From the NCBI GenBank assembly GCA_021805025.1, contig JAJZGF010000005.1:1-64000 (forward strand): 64,000 bases of DNA, read 5' to 3'. Below are positions 1-9,338 of the stretch, in pieces (the first letter of the stretch is position 1; each line of letters begins with the position of its first letter). This DNA is from Acidobacteriota bacterium. GTDB taxonomy: Bacteria; Acidobacteriota; Terriglobia; Terriglobales; Acidobacteriaceae. The notes under the pieces were generated by a model, which was not told the DNA's origin, did not search any database, and worked only from the letters and a program-made list of their open reading frames with translations. The position numbers were made by a program, and so were the translations under genes.

Positions 1-528
1 GAGGTCGTCCGCATTATGGCGGCTGATGGTGGTATGCACCTGGATCGGAATCCCCGCCTCGTTGGCCCACTCGATGGCCTGAATTGTGCGCGCCCAGGCG
101 CCCGGCAGCCCCCGGAAGGTGTCGTGAATCTCCGGCGTCGAGCCATCCAGCGAGATGCCCAGCCGGACGATGCCGGCCTCTTTCATCTTGAAGATGGCCT
201 CGCGCGTCAGCAGCGGCGTGGCGCTGGGCGTCACCGCCACCTTCACACCCTTTTCCGCCGAATAGCGAATCAACTCATAGAGATCCGGCCGCTTCAGCGG
301 GTCGCCGCCCGTAAACACAAAAATTGGAATCTGCATCGCGGCAATCTGGTCGATCAGCGCCTTGCCCTCGGCGGTCGAAAGCTGGTCAGGGTGCGCAATC
401 GGCTGCGCCGCGGCGCGGCAGTGCTTGCACGCCAGGTCGCAGGACTGCGTGACTTCCCAGATGGCAAGAAAAGGCGTTTCGTCGTAATTCAATCCGCCAC
501 GGGCGGGAATGTTGTGCATCGGTTGCAT
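1..528 (-). CDS. Radical SAM protein, partial (C-terminal part runs off the window)
   Basis: Reverse-strand translation MQPMHNIPARGGLNYDETPFLAIWEVTQSCDLACKHCRAAAQ... has the CX3CX2C radical SAM motif; continues open to the window edge. Confidence 0.85.
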   Translation of the reverse strand, partial: MQPMHNIPARGGLNYDETPFLAIWEVTQSCDLACKHCRAAAQPIAHPDQLSTAEGKALIDQIAAMQIPIFVFTGGDPLKRPDLYELIRYSAEKGVKVAVTPSATPLLTREAIFKMKEAGIVRLGISLDGSTPEIHDTFRGLPGAWARTIQAIEWANEAGIPIQVHTTISRHNADDL

Positions 529-899
529 GAGGACCTCCACAAAATCGCGACGGGCCGACCCAGGCAGTACATCCAGCGGCGGGGAACGCCACGATTCCTC
601 TTCAGGAAAGCAGCCTCAGGGGTGCAAAATCTGTGATTCACGTCACCATTCCTCAGATTTTTGCGCAATATCCATCCTGGGGCGCTCGACGTTTCGCCGA
701 TTGTGGTCCACAATTCTCGTTACCGGTGAGCCGAAAGCGGTATACATCCGTCCAACCGGCAGAAGCACGGAAGGCCGGCATCCAACGACCGTGGTTAGGT
801 CGTTTCTCAGGTGATTTAGCTCACTTGGCATCGTGCTGCCGGACACCGTCAACCGCAACCGAGTCTGCCAATGTACAGGCGCACATCAAGGAGGTTGCC

Positions 900-1859
900 A
901 TGGCTGTCAGCTTCAAGCCCGGGTGGAGCAAACCCTCCACCATTCTCTTTGCCTCCGAGATCCCTGCCAATGAAAAGGCCCTGAGCTTTGCCATCGCCCA
1001 GGCCAGGGAATTCAGCGCGGATCTTATTCTGTTTCATGCCTATGACACGCTGGTAGTAGCCGCATCGGAGACCTCCGGAATCCGCTACTACGACTACGCT
1101 GCCGCCGCGCGTGCCGAAATTCGTCATCTTCAACCCATTGCCGAGCGCATCTGCGCCGCCGGCCTTCGCTGCGAGGTTGTCGTCCGGCCCGGTCTCGCCG
1201 CCGATCAGATCCTCAGCTTCGTGCGTGAGCGCGAGGTCGATCGCATCGTTATGGGCACTCACTCGCCAGGCCCCATCGGCAAGCTGCTCGTGGGCTCCGT
1301 CGCGGAAGCCGTTCTGCGCACCGCCAAAGTTCCGGTCTTCGTCGTCGGTCCCGATGTTGCGGACGGGAAATACCGCAACTTTGAGACCCACACTGTTCTC
1401 TGCGCTGTCAGCCTGAATGAAAGCAGCGCCGTCATCACCGGCTTTGCCGCCACGTTGGCTGCCCAGCACAAGGCGCGTCTGGTCCTCGAGCATGTGATCA
1501 AGCCGCAGGATCGCACGGCATTCATGGCCGGCCGCACCATCGAAGAGACCGAACAGGATATGCTCTCCATGGTGCCCGACGAACAGCGCAAACGACTTCA
1601 GGTGCAATCCATCGTCGTTCCCGGCGATCCCACTGAAGAGTTGCTCTATCAGGCCCACGCGCAGCAGGCAGACCTCATCGTCCTCGGAGCGCATGGCACC
1701 ACCGCGTTTACCGCCATCGCCCGCACGGGAATCGTCTACAAGGTTCTTGCGCATGCGCACTGCCCGGTCATCACGCTGTCGCCCTCCATGCTGGCCGCCT
1801 GCGGGGTGACCTACGACAACGCGCATCCCGCTGAGGTCTTTCTCGCAGGAGTCTTTTAA
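900..1859 (+). CDS. Universal stress protein (UspA family), two tandem Usp domains
   Basis: MAVSFKPGWSKPSTILFASEIP...; GTHSPGPIGKLLVGSVAEAVLRTAKVPVFVV Usp nucleotide-binding motif, second C-terminal domain ending LGAHGTTAF...; AAGGAGG just upstream of ATG. Confidence 0.9.
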   Translation: MAVSFKPGWSKPSTILFASEIPANEKALSFAIAQAREFSADLILFHAYDTLVVAASETSGIRYYDYAAAARAEIRHLQPIAERICAAGLRCEVVVRPGLAADQILSFVREREVDRIVMGTHSPGPIGKLLVGSVAEAVLRTAKVPVFVVGPDVADGKYRNFETHTVLCAVSLNESSAVITGFAATLAAQHKARLVLEHVIKPQDRTAFMAGRTIEETEQDMLSMVPDEQRKRLQVQSIVVPGDPTEELLYQAHAQQADLIVLGAHGTTAFTAIARTGIVYKVLAHAHCPVITLSPSMLAACGVTYDNAHPAEVFLAGVF

Positions 1860-1892
1860 GCTCTGCGGGCAGCGGATGGCGACCAAAGATCA

Positions 1893-1981
1893 CCGGCACA
1901 CCAACCGGACGCGTACCGGGTGGGCTTCCGAAAGTTGGGAAGCTCACCCGGAGGGGCGTCTGCCTTGTGCCGGTTTTTTTA
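1893..1981 (+). terminator. Nested stem-loop terminator between convergent genes
   Basis: Outer CCGGCACA(1893-1900)/TGTGCCGG(1966-1973), inner CCGGGTGGGCTTCC/GGGAAGCTCACCCGG, followed by a run of T. Confidence 0.75.
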
Positions 1982-2000
1982 TTGAGACTCCGCCGGGGTC

Positions 2001-3944
2001 TCAGGGCGCGTGCTGTTGAGCAGTCGGACTCTTCCGCCCGGCCTTGGTAGTGCATGGCTGTTGCGCGCACAGCACGCCTGTAATGCCCTTGCCCTCACTG
2101 ATCGTGAAGATGCGATCCTCGGCCGGCAGTTTCACCGTCTCCCTCGCGCCATCCGGCCAGTGGATCTCCGCCACGCCTGCGTCCGTCGCATCGCCCAGGC
2201 CAAAGTGCGGGCGCTGGTCGTTCGAGGATATATAACTCCCGCCGCTCATCACATCCTCGCGCTGGCGCAACCCGTTCGCGGTCAGATAGACCGTCGCGCC
2301 CATCGCATCGCGCGGACTCGTGCGCCCCGTCGCGGCGTCCACCCCGCCCACCAGCTTCAACTCCACCCAGTGATGATGGTCCGAGTTCACATTCTTCAAG
2401 AGCACCGGCGGGCCGTCAATGGGATTGATTACCACGTCAGTCTTGCCGTTGTTGAACAGGTCGCCAAAGGCCGCTCCGCGGCCTGAGGTCAAGGTGGCCA
2501 GCCCTGACCCCCTCACCGCCGGTACATACTCGAATTTGCCATCGCGCGTATTGCGAAACAGCAGGGCACGCTCGGCAAAGGTCGTCCCCCAGTCGTGCTG
2601 ATCCACCTGCGGATACACGTGCCCATTGATCATCATGATGTCTTTCCAGCCATCGTTGTCGTAATCGATAAAGCCGTCGCCCCAGCCCACAAACGGCACA
2701 GCCGCCTGCGTTATGCCCGCCTGCTGGCCCACCTCGGTAAAACTCGCGTCGCCGTCATTGCGGTAGAGCGCCTTGTAGTCGTCGGAGAAGTCCGTCACGA
2801 GCAGATCGACAAGGCCGTTGTTCATGTAGTCACCCACGGCCAGGCCCATCGACGCAATCTCGCGCCCTTCATTGTTCAGCGCAAAGCCTGAGACATAGCT
2901 CTGGTCCTCGAAGGTCCCATCGCCCTTGTTGATGTAGAGATAGTTCGGCACCGAGTCGTTGGCCACCAGCAGATCCGGCCTGCCGTCGTTGTTCACATCC
3001 ACAAAGATCGCCGTGAAGCCGTAGTAGGCGTGCTTGTCAGCGACGCCCGCCTGCACGCTCACATCCGTGAACGTCCCATCCCCGTTGTTGTGGAAGAGAT
3101 GGTCCGGTTCGCCGCGCAACCCATGCGGTCCGCACATCACCTTGAAGCCGTGGAGTTGGCAATAGGCAAAGGGCACTTCGCCCGTGTCCGAGTCCGGCTG
3201 GTGGTTCAGATCGTAGTGCACGTAGCCTGAGACAAACAGATCCAGCCGTCCGTCACCGTCGTAGTCGCCCCACGTCGCACCGTCTGACCAGTTACCCAGC
3301 GTTACGCCCGCCTTCTCCGCCACATCGGTAAACGTGCCGTCGTGATTGTTGCGGTAGAGCCGGTTCTTTCCAAAGTTGCAGACGAAAATGTCCGGCCAGC
3401 CGTCATTGTCAAAGTCCCCGATGGCCACGCCAAAGCCCCATCGGTCATTCGTCACGCCCGCTTGCTTCGCCACGTCGGTAAACGTCCCGTCGTGGTTGTT
3501 GTGGAAGAGCGCGGCATGAGGCGGAGTCGTCTTGCCCGTCAGCGCGTCGTAAGTGGATCCGTTCACAAGATAGATATCCAGCCAGCCATCGTTGTCGTAG
3601 TCGATGAGCCCCACGCCCGAGCCGTCGGTCTCCAGAATGTATTTCTTCTGCGCCGTGCCCATCACGTGCTGCCAACTGGCCAGGCCGGATGCCTTGCTCA
3701 CGTCTTCAAAGATCATCGGGCCCTTGTCCACAAAGCCGCCCGCCGTGATCGGCCGCTTCTCCGCGTCGTACACCGGCGCAAAGGTGCCTGCCGATGAAAT
3801 ACCGCCCATGGGCGATGGCTGTTGCGGAGCGGAATTCTGCGCCCCCATGCGCAGCGGCGCGAGGATGCACAATACCGCGCTGAACAGCAGAGTCGCTCCG
3901 CGCGCGCAGTTGCAATCTCCGCAGTGCGAATCCGTCTGCTGCAC
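2001..3944 (-). CDS. CRTAC1-like protein with FG-GAP/VCBS repeats and C-terminal ASPIC/UnbV domain (paralog 1)
   Basis: Multiple DYDNDGWxDI repeats and VGDATDAGVAEIHWPDGARETVKLPAEDRIFTI C-terminus; start approximate. Confidence 0.85.
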   Translation of the reverse strand: MQQTDSHCGDCNCARGATLLFSAVLCILAPLRMGAQNSAPQQPSPMGGISSAGTFAPVYDAEKRPITAGGFVDKGPMIFEDVSKASGLASWQHVMGTAQKKYILETDGSGVGLIDYDNDGWLDIYLVNGSTYDALTGKTTPPHAALFHNNHDGTFTDVAKQAGVTNDRWGFGVAIGDFDNDGWPDIFVCNFGKNRLYRNNHDGTFTDVAEKAGVTLGNWSDGATWGDYDGDGRLDLFVSGYVHYDLNHQPDSDTGEVPFAYCQLHGFKVMCGPHGLRGEPDHLFHNNGDGTFTDVSVQAGVADKHAYYGFTAIFVDVNNDGRPDLLVANDSVPNYLYINKGDGTFEDQSYVSGFALNNEGREIASMGLAVGDYMNNGLVDLLVTDFSDDYKALYRNDGDASFTEVGQQAGITQAAVPFVGWGDGFIDYDNDGWKDIMMINGHVYPQVDQHDWGTTFAERALLFRNTRDGKFEYVPAVRGSGLATLTSGRGAAFGDLFNNGKTDVVINPIDGPPVLLKNVNSDHHHWVELKLVGGVDAATGRTSPRDAMGATVYLTANGLRQREDVMSGGSYISSNDQRPHFGLGDATDAGVAEIHWPDGARETVKLPAEDRIFTISEGKGITGVLCAQQPCTTKAGRKSPTAQQHAP

Positions 3945-3993
3945 TCTGTCTCCTGTGTTGCTGCGCTGGCCGGGCGTACCCGTCTGCTCGGCT

Positions 3994-5916
3994 CTAGCGT
4001 GTCGCTGCTGCGGCGGCCTTCGGGTCGGCGCACGGGTCGCCGCCGCAAAGCGCGCCGGTAATGCCTTTGCCCTCGGCGATGGTGTAAATGCGGTCCGCCG
4101 CCGGCAGCTTGATCGTCTCTTTGGCGCCGGAGGGCCAGTGAATCTCCGCTTCACCGGCGTCCGTCGCATCGCCCAGGCCAAAGTGCACACGCCGGTCATT
4201 GGACGAAATATAGCTGCCGCTGGCGAGCACGTCCTGACGCATGCGCATCCCGTTCGCTTTCAGATATACCGTGGCGCAGGTCGCATCGCGCGGGCTTTTG
4301 CGTCCGGTCACGGGATTTGTCCCGCCGACCAGCTTCAGTTCAACCCAGTGGTGATGGTCCGGGTTCACATTGCGCAACAGCACCGCCGGCCCGTCAATGG
4401 GATTGATGATCACGTCGATCTTCCCGTCGTTGAACAGATCGCCGAACGCTGCACCGCGCGCCGGAATCACCTCCGCCAGTCCAGTGCCCTTTACCGCGGG
4501 AATGTACTCGAACCGGCGGTCCTTGGGCCCGTCCGGCACGTTATGAAACAACAGCGGCCGCTCAGCCCAGGTGGTGCCCCAGTCGTGCTGATCCACCTCG
4601 GGGTAGACGTGGCCGTTTGCTTCGAACAGGTCCAGCCAGCCGTCGTTGTCATAATCGAGGAATCCGTCGCCCCAGCCAACAAAGGGAATCGTGGTCTGCG
4701 CGATCCCCGCCTTATAGCTCACATCGGTAAAACTCGTGTCTCCATCGTTGTGGAAGAGCACCTTGTAATCGTCGCCGAAGTCGGTGATGTAAAAGTCAAT
4801 CAGTCCGTTGTTCTCGTAGTCGCCCGCCGCAATGCCCATCGATGCAATCTCGCGCCCGTCCTTGTTGAGTGCGAAACCGGACACATAGCTCTGGTCGTCG
4901 AAGGTGCCGTCACCCTTGTTGATATAGAGGAAGTTCGGCTCCGAGTCATTGCCCACCACCAGGTCCGGCTTACCGTCGCCGTTGATGTCCACAAAGATCG
5001 TCGAGAAGCCATAGTACCTGTCCTTGTCCTCCACCCCGGCCTTCACCGTCACATCGGTAAACGTGCCGTCGCCGTTGTTGTGGAACAGATGATCCGGCTC
5101 GCCCGGCAGCCCGCGCGGCCCGCAGTTCACCGACTGACCGCGATAGAGGCACGAGGCGTAGCCCACCGCCTTGCTCCCGCCAATTGGCAGATTTTCGCGG
5201 TCAAAATGCACATAGCCGGTCACATAAAGGTCCAGCAACCCGTCGCCGTCGTAGTCGCCCCAGGCCGAGCCCGGCGACCAGTTGCCCAGCGCCACGCCCG
5301 CCTTTTCCGCCACGTCTGTAAACGTGCCGTCGTGGTTGTTATGGTAGAGCCGGTTCTTGCCGTAGTTGCCCACGTAGAGGTCGGGCCAGCCGTCGTTGTC
5401 ATAATCGGCCGACGAGCAGCCATAGCCCCAGCGGTCGTTCATAACGCCGGCCTTCTGCGCTACCTCGGTAAACGTCCCGTCGTGGTTGTTGTGGAACAGC
5501 GCCGCGTGCGGCGATTCTTCCTTGCCGTCCAGCGAGTCGAACGTCGCCCCGTTCACCAGGTAAATGTCGAGCCAGCCGTCGTTGTCATAGTCCAGCAGGC
5601 ACACCCCGGAGCCGTTTGTCTCCACGATGAACTTCTTCTCCGGCACGCCCATCTTGTGCTTCCAGCCGCCGAGCCCCGCCTGCTTGGTGATGTCCTGGAA
5701 TACGACCGGCCCCTTATCCACAAACCCACCCGCCGTAATCGGCCGCTTCTCGGCGTCGTACACGGGCGCCGCCGCCACGCCCGCGGCAATGCCGCTGCTC
5801 ATCCCGCTCTGTTGAGGTTGCTGGGCTGGGGAATTTACGAGGAAGGAGAAGGCGGCAATCAGGACGCCGATATAAAGTCCGCGAACACGCAACAGCGAGA
5901 ATCCTCCACGGCTTGA
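3994..5916 (-). CDS. CRTAC1-like protein with FG-GAP/VCBS repeats and ASPIC/UnbV domain (paralog 2)
   Basis: Same architecture and strong identity to the adjacent gene (VYDAEKRPITAGGFVDKGP, FHNNHDGTFT, IHWPSGAKETIKLPAADRIYTI); start approximate. Confidence 0.85.
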   Translation of the reverse strand, partial: SSRGGFSLLRVRGLYIGVLIAAFSFLVNSPAQQPQQSGMSSGIAAGVAAAPVYDAEKRPITAGGFVDKGPVVFQDITKQAGLGGWKHKMGVPEKKFIVETNGSGVCLLDYDNDGWLDIYLVNGATFDSLDGKEESPHAALFHNNHDGTFTEVAQKAGVMNDRWGYGCSSADYDNDGWPDLYVGNYGKNRLYHNNHDGTFTDVAEKAGVALGNWSPGSAWGDYDGDGLLDLYVTGYVHFDRENLPIGGSKAVGYASCLYRGQSVNCGPRGLPGEPDHLFHNNGDGTFTDVTVKAGVEDKDRYYGFSTIFVDINGDGKPDLVVGNDSEPNFLYINKGDGTFDDQSYVSGFALNKDGREIASMGIAAGDYENNGLIDFYITDFGDDYKVLFHNDGDTSFTDVSYKAGIAQTTIPFVGWGDGFLDYDNDGWLDLFEANGHVYPEVDQHDWGTTWAERPLLFHNVPDGPKDRRFEYIPAVKGTGLAEVIPARGAAFGDLFNDGKIDVIINPIDGPAVLLRNVNPDHHHWVELKLVGGTNPVTGRKSPRDATCATVYLKANGMRMRQDVLASGSYISSNDRRVHFGLGDATDAGEAEIHWPSGAKETIKLPAADRIYTIAEGKGITGALCGGDPCADPKAAAAATR

Positions 5917-6070
5917 AGTGTATCGCAGTCCGCGTTGTCGCCGTTCGATGCCAACTGTGCTCCCTTTGCGACATTCCGTCACGCCATCGTGCCGATAGGC
6001 TCAAAAAAAACGACTCAAACTACGGAGAAGAATCACGGACAAGCATGCAATCGATGGTCAGGCCCGGACC

Positions 6071-6442
6071 GTGCACGACCATTTCGGCCTGTTCGCGGTG
6101 ACGACATCGCGCTGGCTGGGATCCACCTGGGCGTTTGCGGCGGCAGGCCCGGTGGCTGTGGCGTGGGCCTCAACCGGATCGCCATTTCCGATCTCCAGCC
6201 AATGGGCCATCGGCATCGGCACAGGAACCGGCATCGCGACCTTCCCGACGGTCTTCCTCATCCAAAGCACCCGGAAGCGTGATACCCGCGCGATCAACTT
6301 GACGCTCAATGAGTTGATCCGGGCCCCGGATCCGGCTAGCAATCAAATGATCGATATCGAGAGAATGAGCGATTCGGAACTGGATCACATACAGGCAACC
6401 TATGAGCAGATTAAGACGAGTTCGCCAGATGAGCCGGCTTGA
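6071..6442 (+). CDS. Low-affinity iron permease family small membrane protein
   Basis: MHDHFGLFAVTTSRWLGSTWAFAAA...FLIQSTRKRDTRAINLTLNELIRA resembles the Iron_permease family. Confidence 0.75.
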   Translation: MHDHFGLFAVTTSRWLGSTWAFAAAGPVAVAWASTGSPFPISSQWAIGIGTGTGIATFPTVFLIQSTRKRDTRAINLTLNELIRAPDPASNQMIDIERMSDSELDHIQATYEQIKTSSPDEPA

Positions 6443-6765
6443 CCCCTACGCAGCGGCGATGAGTCCCGCGGTCTGAACGCTGAACCGCGCTCCAGCAAAA
6501 GTCCACCATCTTCTGCGAAGACCGATTAAGCCATCGAATGTGTTCATTTCTATACGGCGGACCGCCACGAAATAATGCGCAACTGTAACCATGGAACTTA
6601 TCCAGATACCGTTCCTGCTGGCCTTGTTTGCGCTCAGGATCCAACTCATCAAGCCCCGCAGTCCCGCGGTGAACCCACCGCCATCCCCTGGAATCCAGAC
6701 GTACTGAAGGCCCGTCATCTCTCCCAACGCACGTTAACGAATTTCGCATCCACCGAGGTGGAAAG

Positions 6766-6996
6766 ATGAACAAGGATAGGGCAAAAGGCAAGGTCGACGA
6801 GGTAGTGGGAAGCGCCAAGCGTCAATTCGGGAACTTGACTGGCGACTCCACAACCGAGGCCAAAGGCGCCATTCAGCAGATCAAGGGCAAAGTCGAAACC
6901 GCGGTGGGCAACCTCAAAGAGGCGGTTCAGGACGCTCGAGATAAATCTCCCGCTCCGCGCGAAACCAACGCTGAGGCCGAGCGCAGGCATCGCTAG
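6766..6996 (+). CDS. CsbD family stress-response protein
   Basis: MNKDRAKGKVDEVVGSAKRQFGNLTGD... typical CsbD-like start. Confidence 0.9.
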   Translation: MNKDRAKGKVDEVVGSAKRQFGNLTGDSTTEAKGAIQQIKGKVETAVGNLKEAVQDARDKSPAPRETNAEAERRHR

Positions 6997-7095
6997 GCTT
7001 TTCACGCCGGGAATCCCGGCTTGACGCAGCTCGCAGAACTGCCGGAGTGGAAAAGACGTGGAAACCGGTCGCAGACGCAGGGGAAAGAGGCACGC

Positions 7096-7311
7096 ATGAA
7101 GATAGCCGGCATTCTCTTGATCCTTTGCGGAATTGCGGCCATCCTCTACGGAGGATTTTCCTACAGCAGCCGGAAAAAGGCCGTAGATATGGGTCCGATG
7201 CAAATCAGCGTAACGGAGCACCATTCGGTGCCCATTCCCCCGATTCTGGGAATCGCGGGCATTCTGGCAGGCGGTGCTCTGGTCTATTTCGGGACCAAAC
7301 AGGGTCGATAG
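7096..7311 (+). CDS. Small two-helix membrane protein (DUF3185-like)
   Basis: MKIAGILLILCGIAAILYGGFSY...PPILGIAGILAGGALVYFG; two hydrophobic segments. Confidence 0.6.
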   Translation: MKIAGILLILCGIAAILYGGFSYSSRKKAVDMGPMQISVTEHHSVPIPPILGIAGILAGGALVYFGTKQGR

Positions 7312-7387
7312 GTCGGCCTGCCGTTACGCGTGAACCCCGCAGGCATTGGCAACTCAAGTGCAGTTCTGCCTGGGAGCGAACTTCATG

Positions 7388-8464
7388 ATCATCTGGAGCC
7401 CCCGCGCGCGGATCGTGAAATCCCATGGAAACTTGCGCCTTATCCGCGTATACTGGGTGCCAAGGCGGCCTGTTCACCGCTCGCCCCAAGTGAGGTGCGT
7501 CTTCCGCAGGGACTACGGTTCACTGACGTTCGACGTTCCACCCTCGGAGACTTCCAGTTGGCGCGCTGTCGCGCGCGTCCTTCGAAGTCCCCTGGATGCC
7601 TTAGGCTGCGCCATCCTTCCCGGTTCCTGCCCTCTCTGCGGCTCACCCTTGCCGCAACTCTTCTCTGTGCCAATCTGTGACGCCTGCTGGACGGAATTTC
7701 CTGCCCAGAACGGCCCCGCCTGCTTCCGCTGCGGCGATGCGCTCGACGCGCCCGCACCCGGCGCTGCAGTGGCTCTCTGCCGCGCCTGCCGCCTCAGCCC
7801 GCCGCCCTTCGAGCGGGCCGTAGCGTACGGCGTCTATGAAGGCCGCATGAGAGACGCCATACACGCGCTGAAGTATGGAAGCCTGCTGCCCGCGGCCAGC
7901 GGTCTGGGACGCATATTGGCGCACGCCATCGCACAGTTGGCAGCCGCGGCGCCCGAGGAGATGCTCGTTGTCCCCATCCCGCTTCACCGCTCCAAACACG
8001 CCGGTCGCGGCTTCAATCAGGCGCGCCTGCTGGCCGTCGAGGCGTTAAAATCCCTGCGCAGGACGCATCCCGGCTGGCAACTCACGTTGGCTCCGGCTGC
8101 CCTGCTCCGCCACCGCGTCACCGAGAGCCCGGCGGGACTTACCCCGCGCCAGCGCCGTCTCAATGTTCGCGGCGCATTCCGCGTTTCCAATGCCTCCATC
8201 GTCACTGACACTGACGTGCTGGTCATCGACGACATCCTCACCACCGGCGCCACAGCACGCGCCGCCGCGCAGGCCCTTCTGGCCGCCGGAGCTCGCTCCG
8301 TCTGGGTGGCAACGCTGGCACGCGCTCGCCGTACTGGCATGGTCCACCCTGGCTCACCCGCATATTTCACTCGTGAGGTGGGGCTCGACAATGTGCCGGG
8401 CAACCCCGCTTTCATCAACCCGCACGCCGCAAGCATGTACTCAAAGGACCAACCATCTTTTTAA
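7388..8464 (+). CDS. ComF family phosphoribosyltransferase-like protein
   Basis: CPLCGSPL...CDACW zinc motif, CRACR, and PRPP loop VLVIDDILTTGATARA; start uncertain within ORF 7346..8464. Confidence 0.85.
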   Translation: MIWSPRARIVKSHGNLRLIRVYWVPRRPVHRSPQVRCVFRRDYGSLTFDVPPSETSSWRAVARVLRSPLDALGCAILPGSCPLCGSPLPQLFSVPICDACWTEFPAQNGPACFRCGDALDAPAPGAAVALCRACRLSPPPFERAVAYGVYEGRMRDAIHALKYGSLLPAASGLGRILAHAIAQLAAAAPEEMLVVPIPLHRSKHAGRGFNQARLLAVEALKSLRRTHPGWQLTLAPAALLRHRVTESPAGLTPRQRRLNVRGAFRVSNASIVTDTDVLVIDDILTTGATARAAAQALLAAGARSVWVATLARARRTGMVHPGSPAYFTREVGLDNVPGNPAFINPHAASMYSKDQPSF

Positions 8465-8479
8465 CGAGAGGAAAAGAAG

Positions 8480-9106
8480 ATGTCGCTGGGAAAAGCCATG
8501 ATTCATGCACGCAAACAAAAGGCCGCCACAAGGGCCGTGGCGCTGGCCGGCGAACACAGCGCCGGCCAGCACGCCGCGCAATCCAACCACATGCTGCAGA
8601 TGCCCGTCCTCGTGCTCAACGCTTCCTATGAGCCCATCAACATCTGCGGAGCGCGGCGCGCCCTGGTGCTTGTGCTCAAAGGCATTGCGCGCACTGAGGA
8701 AGAACACGGCCTCATGCTCCACGCCCAGCGCAATCGCATCGCCATGCCTTCGGTTATCCGGCTTCTTGAGTACCGCCGCATCCCCCACCAGACCCGCGCC
8801 CTCTCGCGGAAAAACATCCTGCTGCGCGACCGCAACACCTGCCAGTACTGCGGCGTCGTGCTGCCCTCCGGCGAGCTCACCCTAGACCACGTCGTTCCCC
8901 GCTCCCGCGGCGGCAACTCCACGTGGGAGAACCTCGTCGCCTGCTGCCATGCCTGCAACCGCCGCAAAGGCAATCGCATGATTCACGAAATCGACGACAT
9001 GACCCTCTTGCGCGAGCCGCGTCCCTTCTCGCTCCACACCAGCCGCCAGATCATGCGCATGTTAGGCCACGGCGACGACCGCTGGCGCAAATATCTCTTC
9101 TATTAA
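8480..9106 (+). CDS. HNH endonuclease
   Basis: CQYCG...[37 protein letters not shown] motif. Confidence 0.92.
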   Translation: MSLGKAMIHARKQKAATRAVALAGEHSAGQHAAQSNHMLQMPVLVLNASYEPINICGARRALVLVLKGIARTEEEHGLMLHAQRNRIAMPSVIRLLEYRRIPHQTRALSRKNILLRDRNTCQYCGVVLPSGELTLDHVVPRSRGGNSTWENLVACCHACNRRKGNRMIHEIDDMTLLREPRPFSLHTSRQIMRMLGHGDDRWRKYLFY

Positions 9107-9338
9107 GCGCCGTCTCCGCGCCACGCTCAGAAAGCCGCGTCCCTGCGCCCACCCTATTTGTGCTGGCGCTTCTCCCGCCCGATCAGCCGCATCATCCGCA
9201 GATTAATCCGAAAGAACCGCCAAATCTGCCAGGGCACAAACGTCCGCATGAACAGCGTCCCGCGCGTCGGTTGCGTTGCATAGACATTGGTATTGATCTC
9301 GCTCACTGCCGCACCATCCTTTCTTCCCGCACGCGCGC

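Noticed and set aside
2100-5800. Regularly recurring DNA words such as CGTCGTGGTTGTTGTGGAA
   Set aside because: They encode the HNNHDGTF FG-GAP repeats in two CDSs; spacing is irregular and in frame, so not a CRISPR array
3604-5916. 770-aa + strand ORF opposite the CRTAC1-like genes
   Set aside because: Shadow ORF of a high-GC gene; translation (VVVVIEE..., HRHIGKRAVAVVVEQ) is the antisense of FG-GAP repeats with no domain signature
6446-6727. 93-aa - strand ORF in the gap before csbD
   Set aside because: No clear RBS or codon bias and no family resemblance; coding status unsupported
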